This document shows, piece by piece, positions 1 through 14,703 of a stretch of DNA of 64,000 bases. How positions within the stretch are numbered: the stretch's first letter is position 1; each line of letters opens with the position of its first letter. The position numbers and the translations under genes are program-made. The DNA is from Solenopsis invicta (Eukaryota > Arthropoda > Insecta > Hymenoptera > Formicidae), in the NCBI RefSeq assembly GCF_016802725.1, contig NC_052672.1, forward strand, positions 15,820,710-15,884,709, read 5' to 3'. The notes under the pieces were generated by a model. It saw nothing but the letters and a program-made list of their open reading frames with translations. It searched no databases and was not told the origin of the DNA.

Positions 1-1371
1 CTGGAAGGTGCCGGAGAAGCATTCGCCTTCTTCTTCGCGCCCTTTTCCTTCTCCGTACTTTCTCTCCTTCCAACGAGAGAGGAGCGGTAATCAATACATG
101 CGTCTACTCTTCCACTACCTTTCCACCCTCTTCACCGCCGTCTCCGCGCGCCACCTTTGTCTTGAAGCACCCCGACCACTGAACTTCTCACCGTGCGTTT
201 GCGTCCGTATGACATTGCCAGTTATATCTTTTAGGGTCAATGTTCTTTGTCGACGGACTGATACGTTTATGGACATCTTTTATGAAATGCGTTCTCGCGC
301 CAAAGAAATTTTTTCCAAGTTTCCTTGCTCGAAGGAGAACGCGAGTCGAATTTATGTGTCATGACAGTTATGGAGGGTTTGACTGATTGCGTATTAAGTC
401 GCCGCTCGTGCAAGTTCTACTTTCTAAATTACTTATATATTTCCAAATGAGGATCTCTCGTAAAAAGAGAAGAATGTACGTAAATTAATTTCTAAAATTG
501 AATAAAATTAAATTGTACGTAATGTTTGCATTTATTAATATTAACTAAGGGATCTCGGAGTGTAACTGACACGAGTAAATACATATAAAGTACATGTAGT
601 CGTCACTAAGTTATTAACAATGATCTGTTAAATTTATTATCGTTCAATATTGATATGCTTTGCAGGAATTTAATCGCGGAAGGGATCCCCGTAGTTTGGG
701 AGAAAAAATTTTATCGATATTCGCTTCATAAGGAAGTCGCATCGCCGGTAATAATACCCGATGATAAACAGTGCCGCCTTGTACCCTGTAGCTGATAAAA
801 TTTTAATTACAGCACCGTGCATGTATTTGGTAGATTATGAACCTTAATGCGATTAAAAGTTGCCCGGAATAAACGGGAGGTGGTATAATAATTATCTCTG
901 TTAAGATGCGGTTATACAACGCTGATAATTATTATTAAGTAGCTGAAGTTATATTGCCGTCGATAAATCAATTTCAAGTTATGATGCGTCGAGACGTTGC
1001 ATTATTTAGGCACATTAGTTTCGCATCTAATTAACTTGAAGCTTTAAATAGTATCGCATCTCCCAAAGTCCGTGAGTGAGAATTTCTTTCCCGCCATCTT
1101 AGACCGGCCGTCTTTTTATCACATTTCCTACAGTTTTCAAGTTGAGCCATTAGCGAAAGAGCTTCCGTAAAATGTGATTAAATAGTAGACGTAATTGCTA
1201 AAAATCAGGGATATTTTTGCTAATGTGGTTACCCTTTGAAGACTAATGGCAATGATAACTTCTGAAAGTAAAGTTAACTTGACCAATTTTTAAAAATGAT
1301 GCAACGTATACACGAAGACATACATACACTCGATTGTAGGTACATACCGCGTAACATTAAACTTTGATTAA

Positions 1372-1389
1372 AAAAACTGTACAGTTTTT
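1372..1389. repeat. 18-bp perfect palindrome
   Basis: AAAAACTGT is immediately followed by its reverse complement ACAGTTTTT with no spacer. It sits in AT-rich sequence and may be a chance structure or a dimer binding site. Confidence 0.6.
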
Positions 1390-4300
1390 GCTTATTACGA
1401 AAGTACTTATTTTTTTACACATTAATATTCCTGCTCCAAGTTTTCTTAACAGTAAACAGAAACAGCCTTACTTTTAAAAGAAGTAACGTTTTCGAAAGCC
1501 TACAGAGCAGAAAAATCGGTAATTTAAAGAACTTGTACATTTTGCATAAATTATCACTTGCTGCTTTTGAGAATAAAGTAACAAAAACAATATGAAAAAT
1601 TAATATTTTATTTTTTATACCATATTAACATATTAGCAATGTCTATTATAAAATGTTTCACATTTTCACATACGAAGTAATGCTTTTAAATTAAATATGA
1701 TAATTAAAATTTTTAGTTAAATAAGACTTTAATTATCGTACTTAATCGTGTAGTACCTACTCTACGTAATTGAACGTTAAATATAATCCAATTAGTTTTA
1801 TCTATTTAACTTGCTCGATTTACAGCTTTTCGAATATTCGGGGATAGATGTAGCAAAGTGCTGTTCATTTCCCCTCTCTCTTTTTCTCTTTGTCCTCGTT
1901 CTTGACCACGTAAACTTTCGACGCAACACGCGGAAAACGTCCCTCTTCGTGCCGGCTCAGCCACGCAGAAGAGTTATAATTTACGAGGGGCGAATCTGCC
2001 GGGGACGTACACAAATGCAAGACGGATGACACTGATGTTCAGGGGCATTAACTTCTGCCTACGCACGAAAAGGGGCGAAGGACACGCGCACGGCGATAAC
2101 GCCCACGAATAACAAATTAGATATCGTCGTGGGTTAAGGAGGCCGGAAATCTTTCGCTAACGACTTCAGACCCTCCCGCGGATTTGCATTTACATCGGTG
2201 TAGTCGCTCATAAATATAATAATGTCGGAAGACCAGCGCATGTGCATGGTGACGCTTCTCTTTTAACACTACTTTCGTTATTTATCATTTAAAGAGTACC
2301 TTAATAAAAAGGGAATAAGAATTTATAGAAAATATATAAATAACTATGCAGAAGAAATTGTTTTTATATATTGCATCTGCAATATACATATGTGTCAGGA
2401 ATTAGTATTAAAAATGATAGTGTACGACAAGTAACTGATATCAGTTTATATTTATCATGATATGTTGTACTTCAATATTTTAAAGAAACAAAGTTCATAT
2501 TTATATCTCATTTTTATCTCAATATAAATTCCTGCATTTATTTCTAAACTTCTATGTAACAATATGTTAAAAGTACATTTATCGATAAAGTATAAATACG
2601 GACCATAAACTTTAAAATGTTTTTCAAGTATCAGTAGAAAAATAAGGACAAACAACAAAAATAAATAAAGGAATTAAATAACAAAGAGCGTGTTATGCAT
2701 GTGTATTTACATTAAAAGATCGTAAGAGCGGTTCATCCATCACGAGTGAATAACGTAGGAACGGAAGATCACATTAAGACGACGCGAAGCTAATTCCGGG
2801 CGAGGAAGACGAAAATTTTGCCGGCAGAACGCGCCGGTACGATTACACCTTCGCAAGATCATCGTTCACGACGACACGCTCTTAGCCGTAGTGGGTAGTT
2901 AGGCTCGTATTACATTTACGCGACGTGCCGCATTAATTTATTATCCCGTAGTCGCGTTAGCCGTGGCTATGCCGGTGCTCCCGTTACAGGCACTAAGGTA
3001 ATTATAACTCAACTCCCGACACGCGAAACTATGCAAAGCCAATCTAAGCCCTGTACCGATCTACGTCCTGCACCACGTCCCTTCTCCGCTTCCGCCCGTA
3101 CGTCCTATACCTCCCAGTGTCATCCCTCAGTCTTTCTCAGTAAGCTTCCCTTCCGTCGTAAACCGACGTCTTAGATAACGAAGATCGGTGTCGTGTGATG
3201 GATCGGCGCCACCTTCCCATTAAATTGTGTCTTGCTCCGACCGGGCGCACAGACGAAGAACAGCTCGTGTTCCATCGAGCCGCGACATGACGCGCGGTAT
3301 TTTTCGTTGCTCTACGGTTTCATTACACTGAGATTTAGAAGCAGAAGTGATGGATATCTCCTTATCCGTGAAATCGTGGATTGATGGACGATGGGTGAAT
3401 TTTAACTTCTAGTAAAAAAAAAATACACATATTCAAACGACAAAAAAAACCTCGTGTAATTTTTAGACTGTAAAAGTTCCATTTATTAGAATTAAAAAAT
3501 TTTTGATATAGCAAAACTGAAATATTATTCAATTGCAAATCTAAAAATTCTTTATTCGTAACTTGGATCGTTTATCGTATCAAAATTATACGGAATGTAT
3601 CTTACAAGAAATTAGAAAAACTGAATAGATCTAATTTTGGGATACGTCTAAACTTTGGTTTAACTCAAACAGCAATTAAATTAGATTAAATCACGCGTGA
3701 GTATCGTATTAGCGAATCATTAACGAGTATTAGTCCAGACACGCGTGGAAGAATCGCGCTCGCGATTTTCCGTGGAAAAGAAGAACGGAGAGAGCCACAA
3801 ATCGCCCCGACATCGGCGTTAACGCTCGGGGACGCGCGCTCCAGCAAGCAACGATGGTAACGACCCTCTTAAAGCGGCGCGAAAGTTCGTTTGTCTGATA
3901 CTTCCGATACATTAAGCCGCGGATTTGTGACTCCGGCGCGGAATTCGGATTAGCAAAATTGCATTTTACGGCTCGCGGACGCATTCCGGGGTACATAAAT
4001 TTACCGCGAGAGCATCGTGACTGCGCGCGTCCTCGTACCCGACGCGATCGATCCTCTTGCCGCGCATCGCGCGAAAATCGCGTGCCATGCTTGCGCTGTC
4101 GTTTCGGCACTCTACTGCAACGCCGGTGCATAAGTGTCCCTCCCCCCATCGAATCCCCATCACGCTGCGGACCGAGGAACTCATGTTAATGTCGCGTAAC
4201 GCGCGTGTCTGCGGAACGTTTCAAGTTAACGATTCTCGCCAGCGATGGAAAATTTCGGCGCAAGTTTATGGAAGTAATAAATCTCTTCGAATCTAACGCG

Positions 4301-4750
4301 ACGAAGTGGAGGACTCACGGTAAGGCAGATACTGAGTTTGCAGTTTACTTGTTAAGTGCACTCGCTTCTCAATTTAGTTCCCTTTGAAATAATAATGAAG
4401 AATTAAAGAAGAGATGACGAAAAGTACACGTATAAAATTCATTTATAAAATTAGTGCATTCGATTCAGTTGTTACAAAAGATGATGATACATTAAAGAAA
4501 ACTCGATATGTTCATTCAGAAAAATTATTAATATTACCAGAATAATTAAATATTAAAATTACTTTGAGTTTAACGTTTTAAATTTTTCACTTTCTCTCTG
4601 TACAGAAATTTTAGTAATTATTTAAATCGATTATTTAAATCAAGTTTTTTTTCTAATTATGATAAACTATGCCGCGTGTGCCAATGAGATTACACAACTA
4701 CAGTTTTTAAATAATCGTATAACGAGGGGTTATAACTTGGACAATTTCTA

Positions 4751-4934
4751 CACTGAAAAAAAGAGTTTGGTAATAGCCAAAGTATTACTTTTTGTCATAC
4801 TTACTAAATATTTAGAAAAGTAAAATTTAATTAAAAATTATAATAAAAAATTTTTATATTAATTAAACGTTTAACTGGCATTATTTCACTCAACGTATGA
4901 TAGCTATCACCAAACTCTTTTTTTTTTTTCAGAG
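4751..4934. mobile_element. MITE-like element with TIRs and TA target duplication
   Basis: The left end begins CACTGAAAAAAAGAGTTTGG and runs to 4777. The right end (4903-4934), read on the minus strand, begins CTCTGA, continues through an A run into GAGTTTGGTGATAGC, and so matches the left end except for A-tract length and two substitutions. TA flanks both ends (4749-4750 and 4935-4936). The interior is AT-rich and non-coding. A TA duplication is typical of Tc1/mariner-type elements, so this is probably a non-autonomous derivative of about 184 bp. I see no transposase. Related ends occur at 31006-31220 and near 56888. Confidence 0.7.
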
Positions 4935-7900
4935 TAAAAAAAGTAGAGCACCCAGAACTGCCAAATATCGAGCGTGGTCGAACTCGTTCGCCCTGCGGAG
5001 CCGTTTGATGTTGCAAATGTGGTGCAATAAAGCCGCCGGCGACGCTGAGGAGCAAGGCTTGATGAAACTTAATTCCGTCTCTCATATATCCGTCGATTTT
5101 ATATTTGCGTGGACGTTGGCATGTTTTATTCAAGGGCGACGATGTTACGTGCCATCTTCCGAGTCTTCGCTTTCCTCGCTGGTAGAGCGGTAATGCGGAT
5201 TGCCCTTTCATTCGAAGCTAAAATTTATAGAGATCCCCGCGGCGCGTTTCCTTAAGGAAAATTTTAAAAATTCAAAAATTCCTTTTCGAGTACGCGCGTC
5301 ATCACCGCCGCCGCCGCTGCCGCTATCTGGTCTACGTCGTAGCAAACGTCAGCAAGAAATTGAATTATGATGCGTTAAATATGACGGAAATTAATTAGCT
5401 TACAATTTATCTTCTCGTACGTTAGAGTTGCTCAGCGACTCTAAATCATAAACGATTTATAAGTTCCATAAGCAGCTTTTCTCTTAGCTTACGTTTGATG
5501 TGCCCGAAGCATTCCGCGCGTGACAAACACAGTCTGGAAGCTGCAGAGACGATAACAACGCGAATCATCTCTTATTAAACGAGATATTAATACGCATTCT
5601 TCACTAAATATCTCTTTCACGAGACTAAACGCGCATTTGCCTCTTTAATTTAAAGGAAATGCTCGTCCTACTTGTCTTTCTCGTAAATGCGAACGAATTT
5701 TGTACTTGCGATGTAATTTTGACTCATGTCACATGTGCGTACTGTCTACTTGAGAATCATTAATTAACTGTAAAGAAGAAAATAACATTAAAGAAGAAAA
5801 TTGCGCGTAAGGTAAGCTCAAAGACGTAGACTTACGAGCTGCCTGTCGATAAATTTTACCGTCCACGCGCGCCACGTCCATACCTCATTCGGTCCCGTAC
5901 GACGATCGTAATATCGACAAGCGCGCCTTGTATATCGAGACAGGATTTTCCTGGGAACGTTATCGACGTAAGGTGCGATATAACGGTGCCACGACCATGG
6001 CCGCCGTACGTTTTGTCCTGCTCCCGTTACCGGCGAGTGTTCAGCGTGCCGTGGGAGCACTTCGTTGGATTTTTTATACGGTCCGACCGCCGAGCCCTGC
6101 ATTATAGAGGCCCTGCGGGTGCCTCACTGGGAATTATATTAAGGGAAAGACAGAGAGATGTTATCCCGAGGGAAGTTTCGCAGAACGAAGCGAGACTTCC
6201 TGGAACGTGAACGCGAAGTCTTCTGGCGCTTCTCCCATCGCGGATCCATCGAACTTGCTCGCGAAAATTATGCGTGCGTGTGCCCGGGAAGATATTAGTC
6301 TTCTTACACGCCACGTTTCTCTCCGACCTTATTATAATGTTAACGATATGCTTATGTTAATCAATAACCATTTTCTTCTTTCAATGTTAGCTCTCAAGTA
6401 CACTCGCCTTCGGAATAGTTTTCCACTTCTTTGCTATCTGTTTTAAATGAAATTTAAAAAACCGGTAGTTTTTTTTAGATTGGTGTAATAATTAATTCTA
6501 ATTAAATTTTTTAAAGGTGAAGGATAATTGTTTATTGCAAATATAACAAAAAATAAAATTTATAGGTTTCTAACGCTAGTATTCATAATTTATAATCGTA
6601 TATAATTTTCAATCTTTGATTGAAAAAAAAAAAAAAATAAAATTATGAATGAATCTATAATTAATTACACCTTTAATGCCAGCTTAAATAATCAAAATAA
6701 AGATTTTCTTCTTATTTTTGACAACGTTAACTTTAGGTTCTTTCTTCTAAATAACACTAATCTTAGACTACAATTCTGCCATGCGAGAAACATTTGCATA
6801 ATTGTGTACAGTAGGGTACGTTTCTACCCAGCCACTGTAATTAAAGGTTAAATATCTTCTTCAGTTGTTTACTTTTCTCTTTATTTATAAATTTTCTTCG
6901 AATTTATAGTATATTTTTTTTTCCACGAAAGAAGATTAAACGTTAAAGAAAATGCACGTGGAAAGAAGGTAATTGAAAAAAGCGTTTCAGACAATCAAGA
7001 AAACGTAGAATAAAATGTAATATCCGTGAACAGACAAAGGAGAGTATATATTTCAGGTTTACTTCCGCACTTCTTTTTCTTCTAGAATTAATTTAGAGTA
7101 TATCTATTCTTTTTTTTATATATCCAATTTTTTTTTAAATCTAAACAATTTTCTGAAACGGTCTTCACAACTAATAAATAAGAAATGTATTTTCTTTTAC
7201 TACATTTTAATCGAACAGAATTTTAGTTCAAAGATTATTTACGAGAATATTCAGAAAGTTTCAAACCAATGTAGAGTCATTATTCTTAGCGGATAAACGT
7301 TAAATTATCTAAGAAATTTGTAGATAAACGGAAGTACAGAGAATCGAATACATTCCCTGTTGCAGGAAAAAGAGTGAGAGAAGGATCTACTAGTTTACGA
7401 ACGTCCGATTTCGTATCCCGAAACGGATGGCGACAATATTTTTCAGGGCGACGAAGTGCCAGGAGCGCGAGGTACGTATATGTAACCATGTGTGCACACA
7501 TCCGGGCTAGAGACCGGGTTGGCAAGCGGAAGGGGGGGGGGAAAGGAAGGGAAAGGGCGAGAAAGGGGTAGATCACGTACACTGTGCGGCGTGAGAGAGC
7601 GCGTCAAAGCGGGAGTGCGAGCAGGACGAATCGGCGGTGGGGAGGATGCTCGAGGAGGTGCAAAGGGATGTTCGGGGGAAAGCGCGGTTTTCGGGGTGAC
7701 GGGAGAAGGGACTAAGGGTTAGCGAGGCAGGGTCACGTACCGTGGAAGTAACTTGGCCGGCAAAGCCTTCGGGGCTATCAAACTTTCGGCTTGATACATC
7801 GAGCTCTAGCCACTTCGCCTACCAACCCCGCGTTACGTTTCGTTCCTCTATGTTCGATCCTCTACTTTTCGCCCTCTCTTTCCTTCATTGCGCATTCGTC

Positions 7901-10900
7901 CTTTTTTCCGGGTGGGAACTGATCAGACGCCATTGTAATTCGTAGGCAGCTCGATATAGACTCTATTTGCGGTGGGCGTTAATATGGCAGGTGGGTGTAG
8001 CCGAAGGGCCAAAGCCGATCTCGTTTATCTCCTCATATCTCATCCCTCGAAATGATCAAGGAATGTACGGACGAAGAGTTCCGCGTCGTTTTATTGGCGG
8101 GCGTTTATTGGACGTCGACGAAAGAACGCGAATCGTTGCGTCGAGATAACACATCGATAGGACGTGGACGTGCCTGTCGGTAGAGATGAAAGGTTCATCT
8201 GGGAGATTGATCGACGTGGATTTCGATACTTTGAGAAATTTTCGCGCAGGAAACAATGAAACGCAGCGCTGTGCGACGTGTGACGTTTGATGGTCGTATG
8301 TGAACAGAATGTAATCAAACCAAATAACATTAACTTGAGACAGAATAAAAAATTCAATTTGTCATAACTCAACAACGTTTCAATAAACGTATGCTTAGGA
8401 ATATCTTTGCAAATTATTATTTTTGCTGAAAAGCATTGTCATAATTTTTTTGGAAATTACAACTCACAGATACAATCAAGTTTATTAATAATTGATCATT
8501 TTAATCGACAAAAGTATTCGACTCTTCTAATAACAATTTTACGCATGCATAAACATGTGGCATAAAATTTAAATAATAATAGATTTTTAAAGACTCTAAT
8601 ATCCTTTCGTTTGTACGATTATACATTGTATATTCATATTTTATATATTTAATATTTTTATTCTAACATGGAATATTTTTCATATAAATTTAAATATAAA
8701 ATATAATATTACATTTGGAGAACATATTATAATCTGAAACGCCTAGAATTATCATCAGGTAGAACTTGCTTGTAAAGCATATAGATCGCCGACAGGCGTG
8801 ACTGACGTCTGATATACTCACTCGTGTCTCTTTAATTTTTGACTACTCCGTGTCATATGCGTGAAAAATATGTACACATTTTTCACTTTAGCAAATAATT
8901 TAAACTATTTTAAGGAATTATTTTGAAATAGAAGAAATGTCTAAGAATACTTAATGTTTTTCTTGCAATATATTAATACATTGATAATCAATTAATTATT
9001 TTGAACAATATTTCATAATTCATGATGTTGTCATTAAAAATAATTACCATAAAAATATTTCTATATAAATAATAGTACATCGTTTAGATGCACAACAATA
9101 AGTAAAATTTTTTACTATGTTACATAAAGTATCTTATAAATTAAACATCATACGTAAAAAGAAAAAGTAAAAAAGACAAAACAAAATTTACATAATTTGT
9201 TTAATATACATCTATTATTATTTATAAAGGTTAAAATTTTATCTAATTAAAAAATATACAGGTGTTAGAGATAACAGCATTATAAACATCTATAATAATG
9301 CTTTGTAATGCTGAACTTATAGAACACTCTATAGATAAATTATTATTTCATTTGAAAAGATTCCATAGGTGTGATAAGATAATAAGGTAAAAAAACTACA
9401 TATCGATTTGGAATTATTAATATATGCAAAAAAATTGTCTCCATATCTTTTAAAATAAAAAATTAAATTTATCGAATTAGTTGGTCTTAATGTTTTTGTT
9501 TCTGCCACTTATTCGTTGTCAAGTCTCTTTTTATTCCATATTATTTGAGATATGTATACTATGCCATTATATTATATTACAATGGAAAAAAAGAAGAGAC
9601 AGAAAAGTAATTAATTCACTTAGTTATGTACAATGAAAAGAGTATCCTTCGGGAAATTCGCGAAAAACAAGGAAGGATGAGACCAGACATTGCCAGTTGT
9701 TAGGCATAAGTGGACGCGGCATTCAAGATAAAATACGAGCTTCGCAGTCGGCAATGAGGGTTAGAGTCGTGAGGGCCGGGCTATTAGATTATGGGTGGTC
9801 GAACAACAAGATTGCGGACGAAGGGGAAGAGGTCCATTAGTCTCGCCAACCATATCTTGCGTCATGTAACTGGGTTAACAATCCGACGCTCTCGTTTATT
9901 GCAATCGACCATTCCACCCGAAAATATAATACTGAGCAAAGAAATTGGCACTGCAACTGTTTGTGGTCAAAGCTTAATAAATTTCGCACAAATTTTTTTT
10001 CTTATATAAAAAAAAAAGAAACGTTCTTCTTTCTTAAAAATGTTTTTTATTCTTAAAATTTAATATTAGTAAACATCTTGTATTCAATATATAGACAATA
10101 TAATTATTGTCAAACAATTATAAAAATAGTCTTGTATAAGTTATTTTGTGCTAGATTTTGTAAGCCAGAATATGCAGAAAATTCTGTTTTATAAAGTCAT
10201 GGGTGAAATTACATTTGTGTTTGTATTGCGAGATACCTACTATGCGCGATTCGATTTTCATTCGCAAACAATTGATGTACGACACAAAATAAAGGGTAAC
10301 GACCCGGCTTGCGGCATCGCTGCGGGCTACATCACTTCGGTTGGTTTGTTTGTCTTTCGGTTGTACATCAAGGTATCGTTGGCTGTTTATGGAAGCGCAA
10401 AACGCGGACGCGCATTCTCTTTATGTTACAAAGCGAAAGTATTAACAGAAGTGTATTCCGCGTGTACGAATGCACGTGGCGCATTTTAAAGGGAACGGAG
10501 GGGGGGGGGAGGAAATACCCGCACGGTATCCTGGTTTCCGTCCACGTCAAATATCCCCGAGCAAATTCCCTCTTGACTCGAGTGATTCGAGCGCGCCGTG
10601 GGGTCGCAGGCTGATTCCGCTCGACATAGATGCACGAACGAGAAAAGAAAATATCAGGTATCAAATAACTGCATACTAGGTGCGCTCATGCCCGACAGAA
10701 TTAAATTCCGGTGAGATACTTGAGAGCGCGTCGACTTCCTGGGGAAGGGCGTTGCACGTAGGGATAAGGTCTGCGATTTCACCCCCGGCACGACAAGCCG
10801 GACAGCTGTTTCTTCGCACTAGCCGTCTGCGAGTTTGTGGCATCTCCCCATGATCTCCGGAATCGCAGTCTCCCTACTACCCATTTGCCCTGCGATCGAT

Positions 10901-13519
10901 GCCCAGCTACGATTTAAAAAATGGAGGGATTCTTCGCGATCGCTCGCACTTGCTTGTAAAAATTACGAAAAATTACATGAAATTAAAAGGTGGAATAATT
11001 TAATATTAGCAACAACAATTATAGTTTTGATAAAAGAGCTTCAAATATTAGAACATACATCATACGTAAATACATGTGCTTATGTATCTTTAGATGAAAC
11101 TTTAGACAATGCATGTATAATTATATCGATTTCTATTAATCGTGTATTATTCAATTTTATTATTACATTATTATTGGAGTTGTTATATTAGCCATAAAAG
11201 TAGAGGAAAATGATAAACGTTTTAAGAGAGTAAAGCTTTGTAAAGCTATGTCACAAGCAACGATTGATTTGGCGGTTCCTTCAATCTAGAGCCAGAGGCT
11301 ACCATTGTGTGACCCTTTTAGATCTTTACTCGACCATTCCCTATATCCTGTACGAGCGGCAGTTCTTTAGTTTCTGGGTATCCGGATCGGCTGAAGTGCC
11401 TCGGATTAAGCGGATCCGGCTCACCACGCGAAAGATACTCTTTTCCCTCTTCCTCTCAGGAAGGAAGACGTTTAAGGGTTTTACCTCTTTGCCAGGCACT
11501 CGCAATAATTTTCTTACAGTCCGCTAGCCCGTCCGGTTCCTGCGTTCTTGGCGGGGATATACTCCGAAAATTTTCCAGCAATTCCACTGACTGCCGTTAG
11601 ATACGCTCACGATTTCGCGAAGACAGAGACAAATGTAATCGTTGCACGCTCGCACACAGCAGCCGCTTGCAATTTCAATTATTTGTTGTTCGCTTAATTC
11701 GTTTCTGCTCTTTTTTAATCGCGTGTATGAATGATCTCGTGCTTTATTAATCCTAATATGCGTGATTTATTAGTTTATAGAATGACGCGCGTAAAATAAC
11801 AACGATGCGAATTGAATATCGAAATTGCGATGAATCATGTAACGCCGTTGTGCCTTTTATCTAATTTATGATAGTAAATTCGGTTTAATTAAAAACGTGT
11901 GCAAATTAAACTGCACACAATCGTTTGCATAAGTCAAATTTAATTCATTAATAATTGGATGCTTTATATGTTACCTTATCAGAACAATGACCCTTTGGAT
12001 TTCAACGTTGCCTGTACGAAAACATATGAAACATCGATCATATGAAACAATGTGGTGCCGGCATGTATGTTAATCGCGTTAATACCGCGCAAACAAGTTG
12101 TTTCTCCGCGTATACGCCGTTTGCGGAACAAAAGGGACTCTGCGATTCATGCGGAATATTCTGAACGGTATACAAGACCATATTACAGTGCCGCGTGTAC
12201 ATCCGGACAGAATTGGCTCGCAACGCCAAGAACGTGGCTGGCGTACTTCGCCATAGCGTGGAATGCATCGCTTCCGCAGCGAGTGCGGTTCGCTGTTTCG
12301 TTACAGTTCGCTTGCAACGTCAGGTGAAGTATTCATCCTCCTCCGTGAGCTGCGTCACGTATCTTCCACGAGGGGTGGGACCGCCGACCCTAATCCTCGA
12401 GAAGAAACGAAGCGAAAAAGGGGCCGGGCTGCGTCGTATCCTCGGAAGAGCGGAGCGACAATGCTTCGGTGTTTTTATAATGCCTATCCCCGGCTCGAGA
12501 ACGTTTCTCAAAATAAATGCCTTCCTTTTCAGATCCACCCTCGGATAGCTTGTAACAAACAATGCCACCTGAGAGATTAATTGCAAATGTTGAGAGACTC
12601 TTAACAGTTTGCGTGAAACAGAATCTTCCGATAGATTGTTTCTTTTTTTTTTTATCGGAACCTTTACGAATGAACATACAGCTTTGTGTAGCGTAATAAT
12701 TAATTATAAACAAAAGTTTAAATTTAAGAATTATGCTATGAAATTGCGATTAAAAAAAACTTTTATTTTCTGCAATGTATATATTCCTTTAAATAGATGT
12801 TCTAACGTCCATTACAATTTGGAAACATGCTTCCGTATCTCTGGAGTACCTCCGTGCTCCTTGATGTTATTGCTCCTTGCTCTACAAGAGCGGCTTTCCT
12901 GGCGTATCACTTCGAAACAAATAGCCTCTTTGATCGCGAAATTCGATATAACCTTCGTCGCTCGTAGAACGTACTGATGGACGAAGGCCAACGGAAACGA
13001 ACGGGCTGCAAGGAGAAGAAAAAATAGGAATAAGGAAGTGTAAGGACAGTAAAACGTCGTTTATGGGTCGATCGAATGAAAAGCGCAGTGAATGCCCCCT
13101 TTATATTTCGCTCGGAATAGCTTCGTATCTGGACGTACGCTCAGATCCCCATAGGGAAAGGGGACATTATAATTTCCCATAAAACGCTTTACGATGACAA
13201 AACGCCATGAAGGTCTTTCTGCAACGACCATTGGAAGGGGTTATAGTTTTAGGGACGATCTCGCAGTAGAACCGACCGATTTATGCCACGCATGTGTAAC
13301 GCGCGCCGTCCTTTCTCTCGTTCGCGCGAATTATTTCACTTTGTATCACTGTGAATCGTTTTGTATTTTTTCATTCGTGGACAACACTTATCCGGTATGT
13401 GTCACGTGACGTATAAAGCGATGGAAGATTTATTAAATAATTGTTTGTTAATTAAAAGCTACGTGATACACTTTTGAAATTTGTAATAAATCAAGGCAGT
13501 AAAAAGAGATAGTCGTTTT

Positions 13520-13573
13520 AAGTCGTTCTATTCGTAAGTCGTTAAAAATGATGACTTACGAATAGAACGACTT
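13520..13573. repeat. Near-perfect 54-nt inverted repeat (hairpin)
   Basis: The arm 13520-13540 is perfectly complementary over 21 bases to 13553-13573. Four further pairs (two of them G-U if transcribed on the plus strand) extend the stem inward, leaving a loop of about four A residues at 13545-13548. The arms contain CGTTCTATTCGTAAG and its complement. It could be a small hairpin RNA, a tiny foldback element or a recent palindromic insertion. The near-perfect stem is less typical of a conserved miRNA precursor, which usually has mismatches and a larger loop. Confidence 0.75.
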
Positions 13574-14282
13574 TTCTGAAACCGAAATTATGATTTAAAA
13601 AATTTAGTTGATAAAATAATAATTAATTTCATTAGTTTTGTAGAGTGTTTTTTATTTAGATTGAAAGTTTCGTTGAAATTATCACAATGTTGAATACTTA
13701 CCTGCGTTTCTTCCGAAGAGCGTATTCGCGTCGACATCTTCGACAGCAACCGCAGTCGCAATTTATTTGAGAGACGTCGCCGCGCCGGGCGGCGAGGGAA
13801 CTTGGACGCTACTGAAGACGAAGGTACGAAAGAAGTAGACGAGACGAATGGTCATTCTTTGTTTTTTTTTCTTTTTTTCATTTTTTTCAACAGGAACGTA
13901 CGTTTATTTTGCACTGAGCAGAAATACAAGCTATTCATGAAAGATGAGGTTACAGCGGCCGCAAGCCCCCTCCCGCTCCTTTCCTCTCCACCCCGCCCTT
14001 CCACCCTTTGCGCGCATTCACAGAGTCTCTTTCGCTTGCCATCGCACCGCAACGCCTTCCACCTCGAATCTCATCCTCCCTTAACCCCCTTCCTCCCTCC
14101 CTCTCTCTCCTTTCCCTCTCTCACGACCAGCATCGCAAATCATCCCCCGATCCCGCACTTCTTCCCTCACCACCGTCTGAATGTAGAGCAAGATAATAAT
14201 TATACATGTACATATAATTACATTTGTGCATTATCATAATTTAATATACATAGATGATATATATTATATCTTAGAAAATAAA

Positions 14283-14312
14283 ATATATATATATATATAT
14301 TTATATATATAT
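14283..14312. repeat. AT dinucleotide repeat
   Basis: Alternating A/T run with a single-base interruption. Confidence 0.9.
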
Positions 14313-14632
14313 TTCAATATCGCGTTTACTCCGTTCTCGTGTAATTCTCCTTAAAAAATAACGATATTTAGAGTACGCTACGGTGTAATATAAGAACCAC
14401 CAAGAGAGGAAAGAAAAGAATGAAGAGGAATAAAGTGCTGCGAGACGGGCCTGAGTCGCTCATTTTCTTCTCTCTCATGTACCGCGCTTCGTGTCATGCA
14501 GCCTCTCCCTTTCTCACCGCATACCTTCCCGCCTTTTAATTCATCCAATTTCTCATTCATTCGCGCTATTTCGCTCGTTCGCTTTCACCCTCGCGCACGT
14601 TTCTTCTCTCTGTCGTTAATGTTCCTTCCATC

Positions 14633-14703
14633 CTCTCTCTCTCTCTCTCTCTCTCTCACTCACTCTCTCTCTCTCTCTCTTTCTTTCTCTCTCTCTCTCT
14701 CTC
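14633..14703. repeat. CT microsatellite, interrupted
   Basis: About 70 bases of CT repeat with CACTCA and TTCTTT interruptions; it would read as GA in the luna sense. A hydrophobic-looking Ser/Leu open frame through it is simply the translated repeat. Confidence 0.95.

Larger units (their letters stand above)
1..13500. other. Region with no recognised gene, downstream of luna
   Basis: AT-rich stretches (for example 8.4-9.6 kb) alternate with CpG-containing blocks (3.7-4.3, 5.8-6.3, 7.4-8.2 and 10.3-10.8 kb). Open frames on both strands are short (139 residues at most), overlap one another on opposite strands, and show no domain or family I recognise. They look like chance frames. Small repeats inside are listed separately. 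Real but divergent short exons or non-coding RNAs could be missed by eye. Confidence 0.5.

Noticed and set aside
8..364. 118-residue open frame at the window start
   Set aside because: No recognisable family; Ser/Phe/Arg-rich chance translation of pyrimidine-rich DNA.
3730..4149. 139-residue minus-strand frame with opposing plus-strand frames
   Set aside because: Low-complexity Arg-rich reading of CpG-rich DNA, with no motif or splice context.
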